This document shows, piece by piece, positions 24,399 through 32,761 of a stretch of DNA of 64,000 nucleotides. Where the stretch lies: positions 1 through 64,000 of the forward strand of contig NZ_FODT01000013.1 of the NCBI RefSeq assembly GCF_900110435.1. Direction: 5' to 3'. Numbering within the stretch: position 1 is the stretch's first letter; the number at the start of each line of letters is the position of its first letter. Source of the DNA: Rhodopseudomonas pseudopalustris (GTDB lineage: Bacteria > Pseudomonadota > Alphaproteobacteria > Rhizobiales > Xanthobacteraceae). Under the pieces are notes generated by a model. It did no database searches and was not told the DNA's origin. It saw only the letters and a program-made list of their open reading frames with translations. The position numbers were made by a program, and so were the translations under genes.

Positions 24399-25544
24399 TT
24401 ACAGCGATCGCGCGATCAGCAGCTTCATCACCTCGTTGGTGCCGCCGTAGATCTTCTGGATTCGCGAATCCACGAACATCCGCCCGATCGGATACTCCTG
24501 CATGTAACCGTAACCGCCATGCAGCTGCAGGCAATCGTCGACGGTCTCGACCTGCTTCTGCGTGGTCCACCACTTCGCCATCGACGCCGTCACCGCATCG
24601 AGGTCGCCGGCGATCAGCCGCTCGATGCAGAAGTCGACGAACACACGCCCGATGAACGCTTCGGTCTTGCGCTCGGCGAGCGTGAAGGCGGTGTTCTGGA
24701 ATTCGATGATCGGCTGGCCGAACGCCTTGCGCTCGCGGGTGTAGTCCGTGGTCAGCTTGACCGCGCGCTCCATCGCCGCCACGGCGCCGACCGCGATGAT
24801 CAGCCGCTCCTGCGGCAATTGCTGCATCAATTGAACGAAGCCCTTGCCCTCCTCGCCACCGAGCACGTTCTCCTTCGGCGCCGTCGCGTTTTCGAAGAAA
24901 AGTTCGGAGGTGTCGGACGCGTGCAGACCGATCTTGTCGAGGTTGCGGCCGCGCTTGAAACCGGGATTGTCCTCGGTCTCCAGCGCGATCAGCGACAGGC
25001 CCTTGGCGCCCGGGCCGCCGGTGCGAGCGACGACGATGATCAGATCGGCGTTCTGGCCATTGGTGATAAAGGTCTTCTGGCCGTTGATGACGTAGGTGTC
25101 GCCCTCGAGCTTCGCAGTGGTCCGCACGCTCTGCAGATCGGAGCCGGTTCCGGGCTCGGTCATCGCGATAGCGCCGATCAGCTCGCCCCGCGCCATTGCG
25201 GGAAGCCAACGCAGCCTCTGCTCTTCCGAGCCGTAGTTCAGGATGTAGTGCGCGACGATGCCGCTCGACACGGTGACGCCCGACAGCGCGTCCGGGACAA
25301 TCGACTCCATGTCCTCATAGATCGCGGCGTCGTAAGCGAAGCTGGCGCCGAGACCGCCATAGGCCTCCGGGACGCTCGGCAGCAGCGCGCCCATTTCGCC
25401 GAGCTTGAGCCAGGCGGAACGGTCCACCATCTTCTGATTCCGCCATTTGTCGGCGTGCGGAGCCAGATCCTTGGTGAGAAACTTGCGGAACTGGTCACGA
25501 AACGTGTCCAGCTCTTCGGTCATCCAGGGCGATCGATACTGCAT
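24399..25544 (-). CDS. Acyl-CoA dehydrogenase
   Basis: A 381-residue flavoenzyme for alpha,beta-dehydrogenation of an acyl-CoA. Family signatures are AIAMTEPGTGSDLQSVRT (FAD/substrate contact) and LQLHGGYGYMQEYPIGRMF, then IQKIYGGTNEVMKLLIAR near the C-terminus. The E/G pattern around IYGGTNEV is that of the short/medium/branched-chain group. Start ATG 25544 (MQYRSPWMTEEL) has AGGA five bases ahead and lies 10 bases after the SDR stop. The gene is co-transcribed with the SDR upstream and the hydratase downstream. Confidence 0.94.
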   Translation of the reverse strand: MQYRSPWMTEELDTFRDQFRKFLTKDLAPHADKWRNQKMVDRSAWLKLGEMGALLPSVPEAYGGLGASFAYDAAIYEDMESIVPDALSGVTVSSGIVAHYILNYGSEEQRLRWLPAMARGELIGAIAMTEPGTGSDLQSVRTTAKLEGDTYVINGQKTFITNGQNADLIIVVARTGGPGAKGLSLIALETEDNPGFKRGRNLDKIGLHASDTSELFFENATAPKENVLGGEEGKGFVQLMQQLPQERLIIAVGAVAAMERAVKLTTDYTRERKAFGQPIIEFQNTAFTLAERKTEAFIGRVFVDFCIERLIAGDLDAVTASMAKWWTTQKQVETVDDCLQLHGGYGYMQEYPIGRMFVDSRIQKIYGGTNEVMKLLIARSL

Positions 25545-25554
25545 GTGTCCTCGC

Positions 25555-26382
25555 TTAAATGATGAGCCCGCCGCCGCAGACGACGACCTGACCACTGATG
25601 TAGTTGGATTCCGGGCTGCAGAACAGATAGACCGCGTCCGCGGCCTCTTCGGCCGTACCGCCGCGGCCGAGCGGGATCATCCGCGCCATCGCATCCAGCA
25701 TCTGGGGCTGGACACCGACCTTGATGTCGCGACCGGCGACGTCGATGGTCTTCTGTTGCGCTTCGATCGGCTGGGTCAGCCTTGTGTTGATCAGGCCGAA
25801 CGCGACGCAATTGACGTTGACCTTGTAGCGGCCCCACTCCTTGCACATCGTCCGCGTCAGGCCAACCAGCGACGCCTTGGCCGAAGAATAGCTCGCCTGG
25901 CCGGCATTGCCGTAGAGTCCGGCGATCGACGAGATGTTCACCACCTTGCGGAACACCTCGCGCCCGGCCTCGGCCTCCTGCTTGGCGAAGATCCGGATCG
26001 GCTCGGCGGCGGCGCGCAGGATGCGGAACGGCGCCACCAGATGCACGTCGAGCATCGCCTGGAATTGCTCGTCGGTCATCTTCTGGATGGTCGAGTCCCA
26101 GGTGTAGCCGGCGTTGTTGACGATGATGTCGAGACCGCCGAATTCTTCGACCGCCGCGCCGACGAAGCGGTCGGCGAAGCCTGCCTCGGAGACGCTGCCG
26201 TTGATCGCGATCGCCTCGCCACCGCTCGCCTTGATCTCGGCCGCCACAGCATCACCCGGCTCGTCGTCGAGGTCGTTGATCACGACCCGCGCGCCTTCCG
26301 ACGCGAGCTTCAGTGCGATCGCGCGGCCGATGCCGCGGCCCGATCCGGTGACCAGCGCCACCTTTCCTTGCAGTTTTGACAT
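25555..26382 (-). CDS. Short-chain dehydrogenase/reductase, probable 3-hydroxyacyl-CoA dehydrogenase
   Basis: A 275-residue classical SDR. The cofactor motif is TGSGRGIGRAIA, NNAG follows at the expected place, and the catalytic set is ISSIAG with YSSAK. Sequence style and neighbours (MaoC hydratases, thiolase) suggest the dehydrogenase half of a split peroxisomal-type multifunctional enzyme 2, oxidising 3-hydroxyacyl-CoA. It lies between the MaoC gene (27 bases) and the acyl-CoA dehydrogenase gene (10 bases). The exact substrate is unknown. Confidence 0.9.
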   Translation of the reverse strand: MSKLQGKVALVTGSGRGIGRAIALKLASEGARVVINDLDDEPGDAVAAEIKASGGEAIAINGSVSEAGFADRFVGAAVEEFGGLDIIVNNAGYTWDSTIQKMTDEQFQAMLDVHLVAPFRILRAAAEPIRIFAKQEAEAGREVFRKVVNISSIAGLYGNAGQASYSSAKASLVGLTRTMCKEWGRYKVNVNCVAFGLINTRLTQPIEAQQKTIDVAGRDIKVGVQPQMLDAMARMIPLGRGGTAEEAADAVYLFCSPESNYISGQVVVCGGGLII

Positions 26383-26409
26383 GTAGATTCCTCAGAATGA
26401 AAGACGATG

Positions 26410-26832
26410 CTAGAGCGCGACGACAGCCTCGCCGGCGAGTTTGACCTCACCGTTCTGGTCGCGTGTTGTGAGGGCGAGCCGGGCGCGACGCTCGCCGCCG
26501 GCCTCGAATATTTCGGCGACGGTCCCTTCGCAGGTCAACTCGGCGCCAAGCTGGGTGATCGCGGCGAAGCGGGTCGAGAACGCGCGGATCCGGCTCGGCG
26601 CGAACGCGTCACTGAGCGCTTGGCCGAGATAGCCCATCACCAGCATGCCATGCGTGAATACGTCCGGGAAACCCGAGGCCTTGGCAAAGTCGATGTCGAC
26701 ATGGATCGGATTGTGGTCTCCCGAAGCGCCGCAATACAGCGCCAGCTGGTGCCGGCTGATTGCAGGAAACTGCTTGTGCACCATGCGGTCGCCGACCGCG
26801 ACTTCCGTCTTCATTTCGGTCATGACGTTCAT
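26410..26832 (-). CDS. MaoC-like enoyl-CoA hydratase, catalytic hot-dog domain
   Basis: A 140-residue hot-dog-fold protein with the R-hydratase motif YCGASGDHNPIHVDIDFAK, holding the catalytic Asp and His, and FTHGMLVMGYLGQAL. It overlaps the upstream MaoC-N gene by four bases (ATGA), so the two are translationally coupled and probably form a heteromer, as in the ChsH1-ChsH2-type and HadAB-type hydratases. It precedes the SDR gene and should supply (3R)-hydroxyacyl-CoA. Confidence 0.9.
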   Translation of the reverse strand: MNVMTEMKTEVAVGDRMVHKQFPAISRHQLALYCGASGDHNPIHVDIDFAKASGFPDVFTHGMLVMGYLGQALSDAFAPSRIRAFSTRFAAITQLGAELTCEGTVAEIFEAGGERRARLALTTRDQNGEVKLAGEAVVAL

Positions 26833-27275
26833 CCGTTCCGCACCACGACGGTCCGCGCCGTATCAGCGACGTGGACGCCGTTCTGATTGGTGACCGCAGT
26901 TTCGACCACGATCAGCGTCAGCGCGCCGCCCTTTTTGTCTGTGACGCTGGTGACGCGCGGGCTGAAGGTCAGCGTATCGCCGACCACCACCGGGGTGTGA
27001 TAGACGAAGCTTTGCTCGCCGTGCAGCACGCGCCCGAGATCGATATCGAGCGCGGTGAGAAACTCGAACGGCTTCTCGTTGTCGAGCATCTCGAGACAGA
27101 ACAGATAGGTCGGCGGCACCGGGATCGCCGCGAAACCGTCCGTCCTGGCTGCCGCGGCATCACGATAAACCGGATTGCGCTCGCCGAGCGTATCGAGAAA
27201 GTAGCGCAGACGCCCTGGCTCGACATGGGCGGTGACCGGCGTGAACCGGTGACCGACCGCAGACTGATCAACCAT
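26829..27275 (-). CDS. MaoC N-terminal-domain (FAS1-type dehydratase) protein
   Basis: A 148-residue hot-dog domain of the MaoC dehydratase N-terminal family. RLRYFLDTLGERNPVYRDAA replaces the catalytic D-x(4)-H motif, PVPPTYLFCLE is typical, and VLHGEQSFVYHTPVVVGDTL follows. Such domains usually bind the acyl tail and pair with a catalytic partner, here the overlapping downstream gene. It lies 10 bases after the lipid-transfer thiolase gene. Confidence 0.9.
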   Translation of the reverse strand: MVDQSAVGHRFTPVTAHVEPGRLRYFLDTLGERNPVYRDAAAARTDGFAAIPVPPTYLFCLEMLDNEKPFEFLTALDIDLGRVLHGEQSFVYHTPVVVGDTLTFSPRVTSVTDKKGGALTLIVVETAVTNQNGVHVADTARTVVVRNG

Positions 27276-27285
27276 CGGAATGACC

Positions 27286-28470
27286 TCAGGCGCGTTCGTA
27301 CAGCGTCACCACACAGGCGCCGCCGAGACCGAGATTGTGCTGCAGCGCACGCTTGGCGCCCTCCACCTGAGTCGCTTCTGCGCCGCCGCGCAGTTGCCGG
27401 GTCAGCTCGTAGCACTGCGCGAGGCCGGTTGCGCCGAGCGGATGGCCCTTCGACAATAATCCGCCGGACGGGTTGGTGACGACCTTGCCGCCGTGGGTGT
27501 TGTCGCCATTGTCGATGAACTTTTCAGCGCCGCCCTCCGGACAAAGGCCGAGCGCCTCGTAAGTGATCAGCTCGTTGTGGGCGAAACAGTCGTGCAGCTC
27601 GACGACGTCGATGTCGTTCGGCCCGACGCCGGCGGCCTCGTAGACACTGTTCGCAGCGGCACGCGACATGTCGTAACCGACCACACGCATCATATCGCCG
27701 GCGTCGAACGTCGACGGCGTATCGGTGGTCATCGCCTGAGCGGCGATCCTGACGTCCTGCCGCAACCCATTGCGCAGCGCGAACTTCTCCGAGACCAGCA
27801 CCGCCGCAGCGCCGCCGCAGGTCGGCGGACACGCCATCAGCCGCGTCATCACGCCCGGCCAGATCACCTGATCGTTCAGCACGTCGTCCGCGGTCACTTC
27901 CTTTCGGAACAGCGCCAGCGGATTCTTCGCGGCGTGGCGGCTGGCCTTCGCTCGCACCTTGGCGAAGGACGACAGCGGCGTGCCGTATTTCTGCATGTGG
28001 CTGAGACCCGCGCCGCCAAAATAGCGCAGTGCCAGCGGCACGCCGGGCACGTCGATCAGCCGGCCGGCGGCGGCGTCGAAATCATCGAACGGGCTCGGCC
28101 GATCGTCGAACACCGAGCCGAGCGCGCCGGGCTTCATCTGCTCGAAGCCGAGCGCGAGCACGCAATCAGCGGCGCCCGAGGCGATCGCCTGCCGCGCCAG
28201 AAACAGCGCCGTCGAACCGGTCGAGCAGTTGTTGTTGACGTTGACGATCGGAATGCCGGTCATCCCGACCTGGTACAGCGCACGCTGGCCGCAGGTGGAG
28301 TCGCCGTAGACGTAGCCGACGAAGGCCTGCTGGATGGCATCATAGCCGACGCCGGCATCGCGCAGCGCCAGCCGCGCCGCTTCGGCGCCCATCAGGTGGT
28401 ACGGCTCGTTGGCGCCAGGCTTCACGAACGGAATCATGCCGACGCCGGCGACGTAAACAGGTGACGCCAT
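27286..28470 (-). CDS. Lipid-transfer protein / SCP2-type thiolase
   Basis: A 394-residue thiolase-superfamily enzyme. The nucleophile Cys is in NNNCSTGSTAL, the HDCF motif in VVELHDCFAHNEL is that of SCP2-thiolases, and GHPLGATGLAQ is the C-terminal catalytic loop. Members act as thiolases or as retro-aldolases in fatty-acid and steroid side-chain breakdown. It is the first gene of the leftward catabolic operon; its start lies 94 bases from the divergent TetR gene, with a palindromic operator between. ATG 28470 (MASPVYVAGVG) is preferred over 28482 because it has a better ribosome site. Confidence 0.9.
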   Translation of the reverse strand: MASPVYVAGVGMIPFVKPGANEPYHLMGAEAARLALRDAGVGYDAIQQAFVGYVYGDSTCGQRALYQVGMTGIPIVNVNNNCSTGSTALFLARQAIASGAADCVLALGFEQMKPGALGSVFDDRPSPFDDFDAAAGRLIDVPGVPLALRYFGGAGLSHMQKYGTPLSSFAKVRAKASRHAAKNPLALFRKEVTADDVLNDQVIWPGVMTRLMACPPTCGGAAAVLVSEKFALRNGLRQDVRIAAQAMTTDTPSTFDAGDMMRVVGYDMSRAAANSVYEAAGVGPNDIDVVELHDCFAHNELITYEALGLCPEGGAEKFIDNGDNTHGGKVVTNPSGGLLSKGHPLGATGLAQCYELTRQLRGGAEATQVEGAKRALQHNLGLGGACVVTLYERA

Positions 28471-28503
28471 CTTCCTCTCCAAACTTACCCAGTGGACTTT
28501 TTG

Positions 28504-28517
28504 TTACCCGTGAGTAA
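28504..28517. promoter_or_regulatory. TTACCCGTGAGTAA palindrome, candidate TetR operator
   Basis: TTAC and GTAA arms around a six-base centre lie between the divergent thiolase and TetR genes, 47 bases before the TetR start and 34 bases before the thiolase start. Spacing and symmetry fit repressor sites for acyl-CoA-responsive TetR proteins. The site could silence both directions. Confidence 0.55.
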
Positions 28518-28563
28518 TATATGGGCCATTCGGCCGAGTCAATCGACAGCCTCCACGGAAACC

Positions 28564-29268
28564 ATGACGGACGAACGCACCGCCAACGATCAATCACCCT
28601 GGATGCCGTTCGAGAATCGCCGTCGCGCCCGCGACGAAAAGCGCGAGGCCGTGCTGCGAATGGCGGTGCAGGTGTTTCTCGAACAGGGCTATCATCGCGC
28701 CACACTGAATGAAGTGGCCGAACGGCTGAACATCACCAAGCCTGCGCTGTACAATTACTTCCGCAGCAAGGACGAGATCCTGTTCGAGTGCTGGGCGCTC
28801 GGCCAGGAACAGGTCGACGATCTGATCGCCGTGATCAACCGCAGCCGCCAGAGCGGCCTCGGCAAGTTGCGCGCGCTGGTCCATGCTTATGCCGAGACGA
28901 TGGCGACGGATTTCGGCGCCAGCCTGGTGAGGTTCGACCCCCGCGACCTGAAGCCGCACAACGCCGAGAAAGTGCGCGCCGCCAAACGCGGCATCGACCT
29001 CACCTTCCGGCGCTATATTGCGGAAGGTATCGCTGACGGCTCGATCAAGCCGTGTGATCCCAAGCTCGCCGCTTTCGCGATCGCAGGCTCTCTGAACTGG
29101 ATCGGCCATTGGTATCAGCGCGGCGGCTCGCTGACGCCGGATGCGATCGCCGATGAATTCGCCATTCGCCTGACCGATGGCCTCGCCAGGCGATCGGTCA
29201 AAAAAGCAAGCGCCGAAGCGGCGCCGGCTCCACGCACGAGAAAACCAACCAAGGGAGAGAATAGATGA
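28564..29268 (+). CDS. TetR-family transcriptional regulator
   Basis: A 234-residue regulator. The helix-turn-helix is in the segment EQGYHRATLNEVAERLNITK, then PALYNYFRSKDEIL. The C-terminal ligand domain resembles those of regulators of fatty-acid catabolism. The stop overlaps the acyl-CoA ligase start (ATGA), so the two are one operon, and the six-gene beta-oxidation set is divergent. It probably derepresses both on binding an acyl-CoA. The open frame begins 24 codons earlier, across the palindrome at 28504; ATG 28564 is chosen. Confidence 0.92.
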   Translation: MTDERTANDQSPWMPFENRRRARDEKREAVLRMAVQVFLEQGYHRATLNEVAERLNITKPALYNYFRSKDEILFECWALGQEQVDDLIAVINRSRQSGLGKLRALVHAYAETMATDFGASLVRFDPRDLKPHNAEKVRAAKRGIDLTFRRYIAEGIADGSIKPCDPKLAAFAIAGSLNWIGHWYQRGGSLTPDAIADEFAIRLTDGLARRSVKKASAEAAPAPRTRKPTKGENR

Positions 29269-30821
29269 ATGTCACGCATGGCCTGCGGCGCGCGCTGCAA
29301 GTCAACCCGGACGGACTGGCGACCGTATTCAACGGCCGACGCCGCAACTGGCGCGAGGTCGGCGAGCGCGTCGCGCGGCTCGCCGCAGGCCTGCGCGCCA
29401 GCGGTGTCGCGGAAGGCGAGCGAGTCGCCTTGCTGTCGCTGAATTCCGACCGATATCTCGAGCTCTATCTCGCCGCCGGCTGGTGCGGCGGCGTCATCGT
29501 GCCGCTCAACATCCGCTGGAGCGTGCTGGAGAACGAGGACGCGCTGCGCGACTGCCGGGCGGTGACGCTGGTGGTCGACAAGACCTTCGCGGCGACCGGC
29601 GCGGCGATCGCGCAGGCCATCCCGGGCCTCACGCTGATCTATGCCGACGATGGCGATCTGCCCGCGGGGATGCAAGGCTACGAGGACCTGATCGCATCGA
29701 GCGCGCCGATTCCGGACGCGATGCGCAAGGGCGACGATCTCGCCGGCATCTTCTACACCGGCGGCACCACCGGCCGATCCAAGGGCGTGATGCTCAGCCA
29801 CACCAATCTGATGGCCAATGCGCTCAACGCCCTCGGAGAAGGGCTGTTTCCGGGAACGTCGATTTACCTCCACGCTGCGCCGATGTTCCACCTCGCCAAC
29901 GGCGCGGCGATGTATTCGCTGCTGCTGTCCGGCGGCTCCAACGTGATGGTGCCTGCGTTCACGCCCGAGGGGGTGATGGCCACGATCCAGAACGAGCGCG
30001 TCACCGACGTGCTGCTGGTGCCGACGATGATCCAGATGTTCGTCGATCACCCGGCGCTGAAAACCTATGACCTGTCATCGCTGAAGAACATCACCTACGG
30101 CGCCTCCCCGATCAGCGAGGCGGTGCTCGCTCGCGCCAGCGCGGCGCTGCCCGACGTGCAGTTCACCCAGGCTTACGGCATGACCGAATTGTCGCCGATC
30201 GCGACGCTGCTGCACTGGAAGGAGCATATCGGCGAAGGCAAGGCCAAGGGGCGGCAGCGCGCTGCCGGCCGCGCCGCACTCGGTTGCGAAGTGCGGATCG
30301 TCGATGCCGACGACACCCCGCTGCCACACGGAACGGTCGGCGAAATCTGCGTCCGCGGCGACAACGTGATGATGGGCTATTGGGAGCGGCCGGAAGAGAC
30401 CGCCCGCGCCCTCGCCGGCGGCTGGATGCACACCGGCGACGGCGGCTACATGGACGAGCACGGCTTCGTCTTCGTCGTCGACCGCGTCAAGGACATGATC
30501 ATTTCCGGAGGTGAGAACGTCTACTCGGTCGAGGTCGAGAACGCCGTGGCGCAGCACCCTGCGGTCGCGCAATGCGCGGTGATCGGCATTCCGCACGAAG
30601 CCTGGGGCGAGCAGGTCCACGCCGTGGTCGTCACCAAGGCGGGCGCGACGGTCACCGCCGACGAACTAATCGCGCACTGCAAGGCGTTGATCGCCGGATA
30701 CAAATGTCCGCGCAGCGTCGACATCACGGAGACGCCGCTGCCGCTGTCCGGCGCCGGCAAGATCCTCAAGCGCGAGCTGCGCCAGCCCTATTGGGAAAAC
30801 CGCGAACGCCGCGTGAGCTGA
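29265..30821 (+). CDS. Class I adenylate-forming acyl-CoA synthetase (second copy)
   Basis: A 518-residue ligase with FYTGGTTGRSKGVMLSH (P-loop), AYGMTELSPIATLL (A5), GGWMHTGDGGYMDEHGFVFV (A7), DRVKDMIISGGENVYSVEVE (A8) and SGAGKILKRELR (A10 lysine). It activates an unknown acid to its CoA ester for the divergent beta-oxidation genes. It is translationally coupled to the TetR gene. It is related to, but clearly distinct from, the ligase at 21942-23468, which may act on another chain length. Confidence 0.93.
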   Translation: MNVTHGLRRALQVNPDGLATVFNGRRRNWREVGERVARLAAGLRASGVAEGERVALLSLNSDRYLELYLAAGWCGGVIVPLNIRWSVLENEDALRDCRAVTLVVDKTFAATGAAIAQAIPGLTLIYADDGDLPAGMQGYEDLIASSAPIPDAMRKGDDLAGIFYTGGTTGRSKGVMLSHTNLMANALNALGEGLFPGTSIYLHAAPMFHLANGAAMYSLLLSGGSNVMVPAFTPEGVMATIQNERVTDVLLVPTMIQMFVDHPALKTYDLSSLKNITYGASPISEAVLARASAALPDVQFTQAYGMTELSPIATLLHWKEHIGEGKAKGRQRAAGRAALGCEVRIVDADDTPLPHGTVGEICVRGDNVMMGYWERPEETARALAGGWMHTGDGGYMDEHGFVFVVDRVKDMIISGGENVYSVEVENAVAQHPAVAQCAVIGIPHEAWGEQVHAVVVTKAGATVTADELIAHCKALIAGYKCPRSVDITETPLPLSGAGKILKRELRQPYWENRERRVS

Positions 30822-30829
30822 GGCTCACG
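30812..30829 (+). terminator. Hairpin at the end of the acyl-CoA ligase gene
   Basis: A 7-bp perfect stem (30812-30818 with 30823-30829) with loop TGAG includes the stop codon of the ligase gene. It has no strong T-run. It may be a weak terminator facing the convergent DUF1045 gene. Confidence 0.4.
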
Positions 30830-30841
30830 TTACAAAACGTC

Positions 30842-31546
30842 TCACAGCATCGGCCTGAGTTGAAACTGGCCGATGCTGTGAAATTTTCCAGTGGCGCTGT
30901 CCTGTCGGCAGACCGCGATCCGGTCGATCGCGATAGTCTCCAGACCAAGCGCATCGAACTGCGCACGCAGCACGCCCAGCAGTTCGCCGTGCCGCGCGCG
31001 GTCCAGCGAACCGGTCAGCGTCATGTGAAAGCGGAATTCCTCGATCACGTAGGGATAGCCCCAGTCATCGAGATACTCGACCTGGCGAGACGTCAACAGC
31101 GCGGGTTTTCTGCGCGCCCGATCCTCCGGCGTCAGCGGCGCGCGGAAGGGATCGAAGCTGCGCACGCAGTCGGCGGCCAATTGGAGGAGCTCTTCGGAGG
31201 GCAACGAAGGCACCAACGCGATGAAGCTGCCGATCGATTGAACCACCGGCGCGATGATCGGGATCGCCCGCGGCGTTTCCGCAAAGGTGGCGCACGCCCA
31301 CAGAAGCTCCGCCTCGTTGTGGCCGGCGGCCAACGCCATCGGCGCCTTCATCGTGGCATGGAAGCCGTATTTGCGCGGATCGCCGGTGATCTCGGCCCAA
31401 TCCGGGACGGCGCGCACCATCTCGTCCGGAAACGACAGCTCCGCACCGGCGAAAACGTCGTAGCCGAGCAGCGTCGCCCCGAACCGGTCGAGCGCGCTGC
31501 CGGGCGGCGGGAGAAAATAGATGGCGTAACGGGGAAAGCTGGACAT
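30842..31546 (-). CDS. DUF1045 protein, 2H-phosphoesterase-like, of the phosphonate locus
   Basis: A 234-residue protein of the family found in phn operons of alphaproteobacteria. Two H-x-T motifs typical of 2H phosphoesterases are present: KYGFHATMKAP near residue 60 and FRFHMTLTG near residue 180. 2H enzymes open cyclic phosphodiesters. It is the last gene of the leftward accessory operon (hexapeptide transferase, PhnM paralogue, DUF1045). No phnP is present, so this protein is a plausible replacement that opens the ribose 1,2-cyclic phosphate made by C-P lyase. That role is inference. ATG 31546 is preferred over GTG 31549. Confidence 0.85.
   Translation of the reverse strand: MSSFPRYAIYFLPPPGSALDRFGATLLGYDVFAGAELSFPDEMVRAVPDWAEITGDPRKYGFHATMKAPMALAAGHNEAELLWACATFAETPRAIPIIAPVVQSIGSFIALVPSLPSEELLQLAADCVRSFDPFRAPLTPEDRARRKPALLTSRQVEYLDDWGYPYVIEEFRFHMTLTGSLDRARHGELLGVLRAQFDALGLETIAIDRIAVCRQDSATGKFHSIGQFQLRPML
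30843..30880 (-). terminator. 13-bp inverted repeat over the DUF1045 stop codon
   Basis: Perfect 13-base arms (30843-30855 and 30868-30880) with a 12-nt loop span the last 12 codons and the stop of the DUF1045 gene. On the leftward transcript the stem is followed a few bases later by GTTTTG. It is a likely terminator that overlaps coding sequence. Confidence 0.6.
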
Positions 31547-31567
31547 CACAGACAGAATAGCCGCGTC

Positions 31568-32761
31568 TCAGGCCACGGCAACCGTCTGGCGCGCCGCCTT
31601 GTGCGACATCACGAAGCGCTCCGGCTCATCGAGATAGACGAGCCGCCCGCATGCGATCGCGGCGACCAGCCGCGGCCGCAATGCGATCCGGTCGTCGACG
31701 ATCAGGATATCGGCGCGCTTGCCGACGGCGAGCACGCCACGATCGGACAGTCCCGCGGCGCAAGCGGGCGACTCCGAAATCAGCCGCCAGGCCTGCGGCA
31801 ACGGCAGAATGCCGTCATGCACCAGTCGGAACACCGCCAGCAGCGGCGCGGGATAATAATAGTCCGACGCCAGCACCGAGCACAGCCCCTTGCCGATCAT
31901 GTCGGCGGCTTTGGTCCAGCCGGTGTGGCTGCCGCCGCGCACCACATTGGGCGCGCCGAAAACGATGAAATCTCCGGCTGCCGCCGCCTCGCGCGCGGTG
32001 TCTTCGGTGGTCGGGAACTCGGCGATGCGGACGCCGAGCGCGCGATATTCCCGACGCATCTGCGGCGTATCGTCGTCATGAGACAGCATCGGCACTCCGG
32101 CGGCGCGGGCGCAGGCGGCCAGGCGCGCATTGGCGCCCGGCACTTCGGCGGTGCGCGACGCCACGCGCTCGACCAGCCTGTCGAACTCTTCGTCGGACAG
32201 TCCGGTGCGCTCGACCATGCGGGCGCGCCGGTGCGGACGCGAAAGATCCGCTATCGTCCCATCCATGTGATCGTTGAACGCGAACAGGTCGATGCGGCCT
32301 TCAGCGATCCATCGCGAGATCTCGTCGACGGCGTCGAGATTGAACGTTTCGTGGCGAAGATGGATGCGCGTGTCGACGGCGAGCATGGGTCTGGTCAGGT
32401 CGATCGCATCGAGCATCCGCCGGGCATTGGCGGCACTGCGCAGCCCCGGCTCCCAAGACCATGTCACAGCGTGGAACATCGTGGTGATGCCATTGCCGAT
32501 CGCCTGACGATCGCTCTCCGCGAGCGCGACGTCGATCGGGAAATCGACACCCGGCCGCGGCATCATCTGCCGCTCAAAGGCGTCGCCATGCAGATCGACG
32601 ATTCCGGGCAGCACGAGCAGACCGCTCGCGTCAATCTGAGTCGCCGCGGGGCGCAAGGCAGAGCCGGCCGCCTCGATCACCCCGCCGGAGATCTGGAGCG
32701 TAGCTTCGCTCAGATCGCCATCCAATAGCGTGCGGCCACCTTCGATCAGGATATCGATCAT
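31568..32761 (-). CDS. PhnM-like amidohydrolase, second copy in the locus
   Basis: A 397-residue amidohydrolase-superfamily protein. It keeps the PhnM layout: [20 protein letters not shown] early, FNDHMDGT in the middle, [20 protein letters not shown], then [38 protein letters not shown] and [13 protein letters not shown]. PhnM removes pyrophosphate from ribose 1-alkylphosphonate 5-triphosphate. The canonical copy at 42656-43810 has HTDHLEAH where this one has HGDAFERQ, so it may serve another substrate. It overlaps the hexapeptide-transferase gene by four bases (ATGA) and precedes DUF1045 by 21 bases. Confidence 0.88.
   Translation of the reverse strand: MIDILIEGGRTLLDGDLSEATLQISGGVIEAAGSALRPAATQIDASGLLVLPGIVDLHGDAFERQMMPRPGVDFPIDVALAESDRQAIGNGITTMFHAVTWSWEPGLRSAANARRMLDAIDLTRPMLAVDTRIHLRHETFNLDAVDEISRWIAEGRIDLFAFNDHMDGTIADLSRPHRRARMVERTGLSDEEFDRLVERVASRTAEVPGANARLAACARAAGVPMLSHDDDTPQMRREYRALGVRIAEFPTTEDTAREAAAAGDFIVFGAPNVVRGGSHTGWTKAADMIGKGLCSVLASDYYYPAPLLAVFRLVHDGILPLPQAWRLISESPACAAGLSDRGVLAVGKRADILIVDDRIALRPRLVAAIACGRLVYLDEPERFVMSHKAARQTVAVA

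Noticed and set aside
23578-25209. 543-codon reading of the enoyl-CoA hydratase with a long N-terminal extension
   Set aside because: The extra ~285 codons lie out of frame inside the acyl-CoA dehydrogenase gene and resemble no protein; ATG 24354 has its own ribosome site.
30572-32728. 718-codon plus-strand frame over the DUF1045 and PhnM-like genes
   Set aside because: It is a shadow frame without recognisable domains; the minus-strand genes are well supported.
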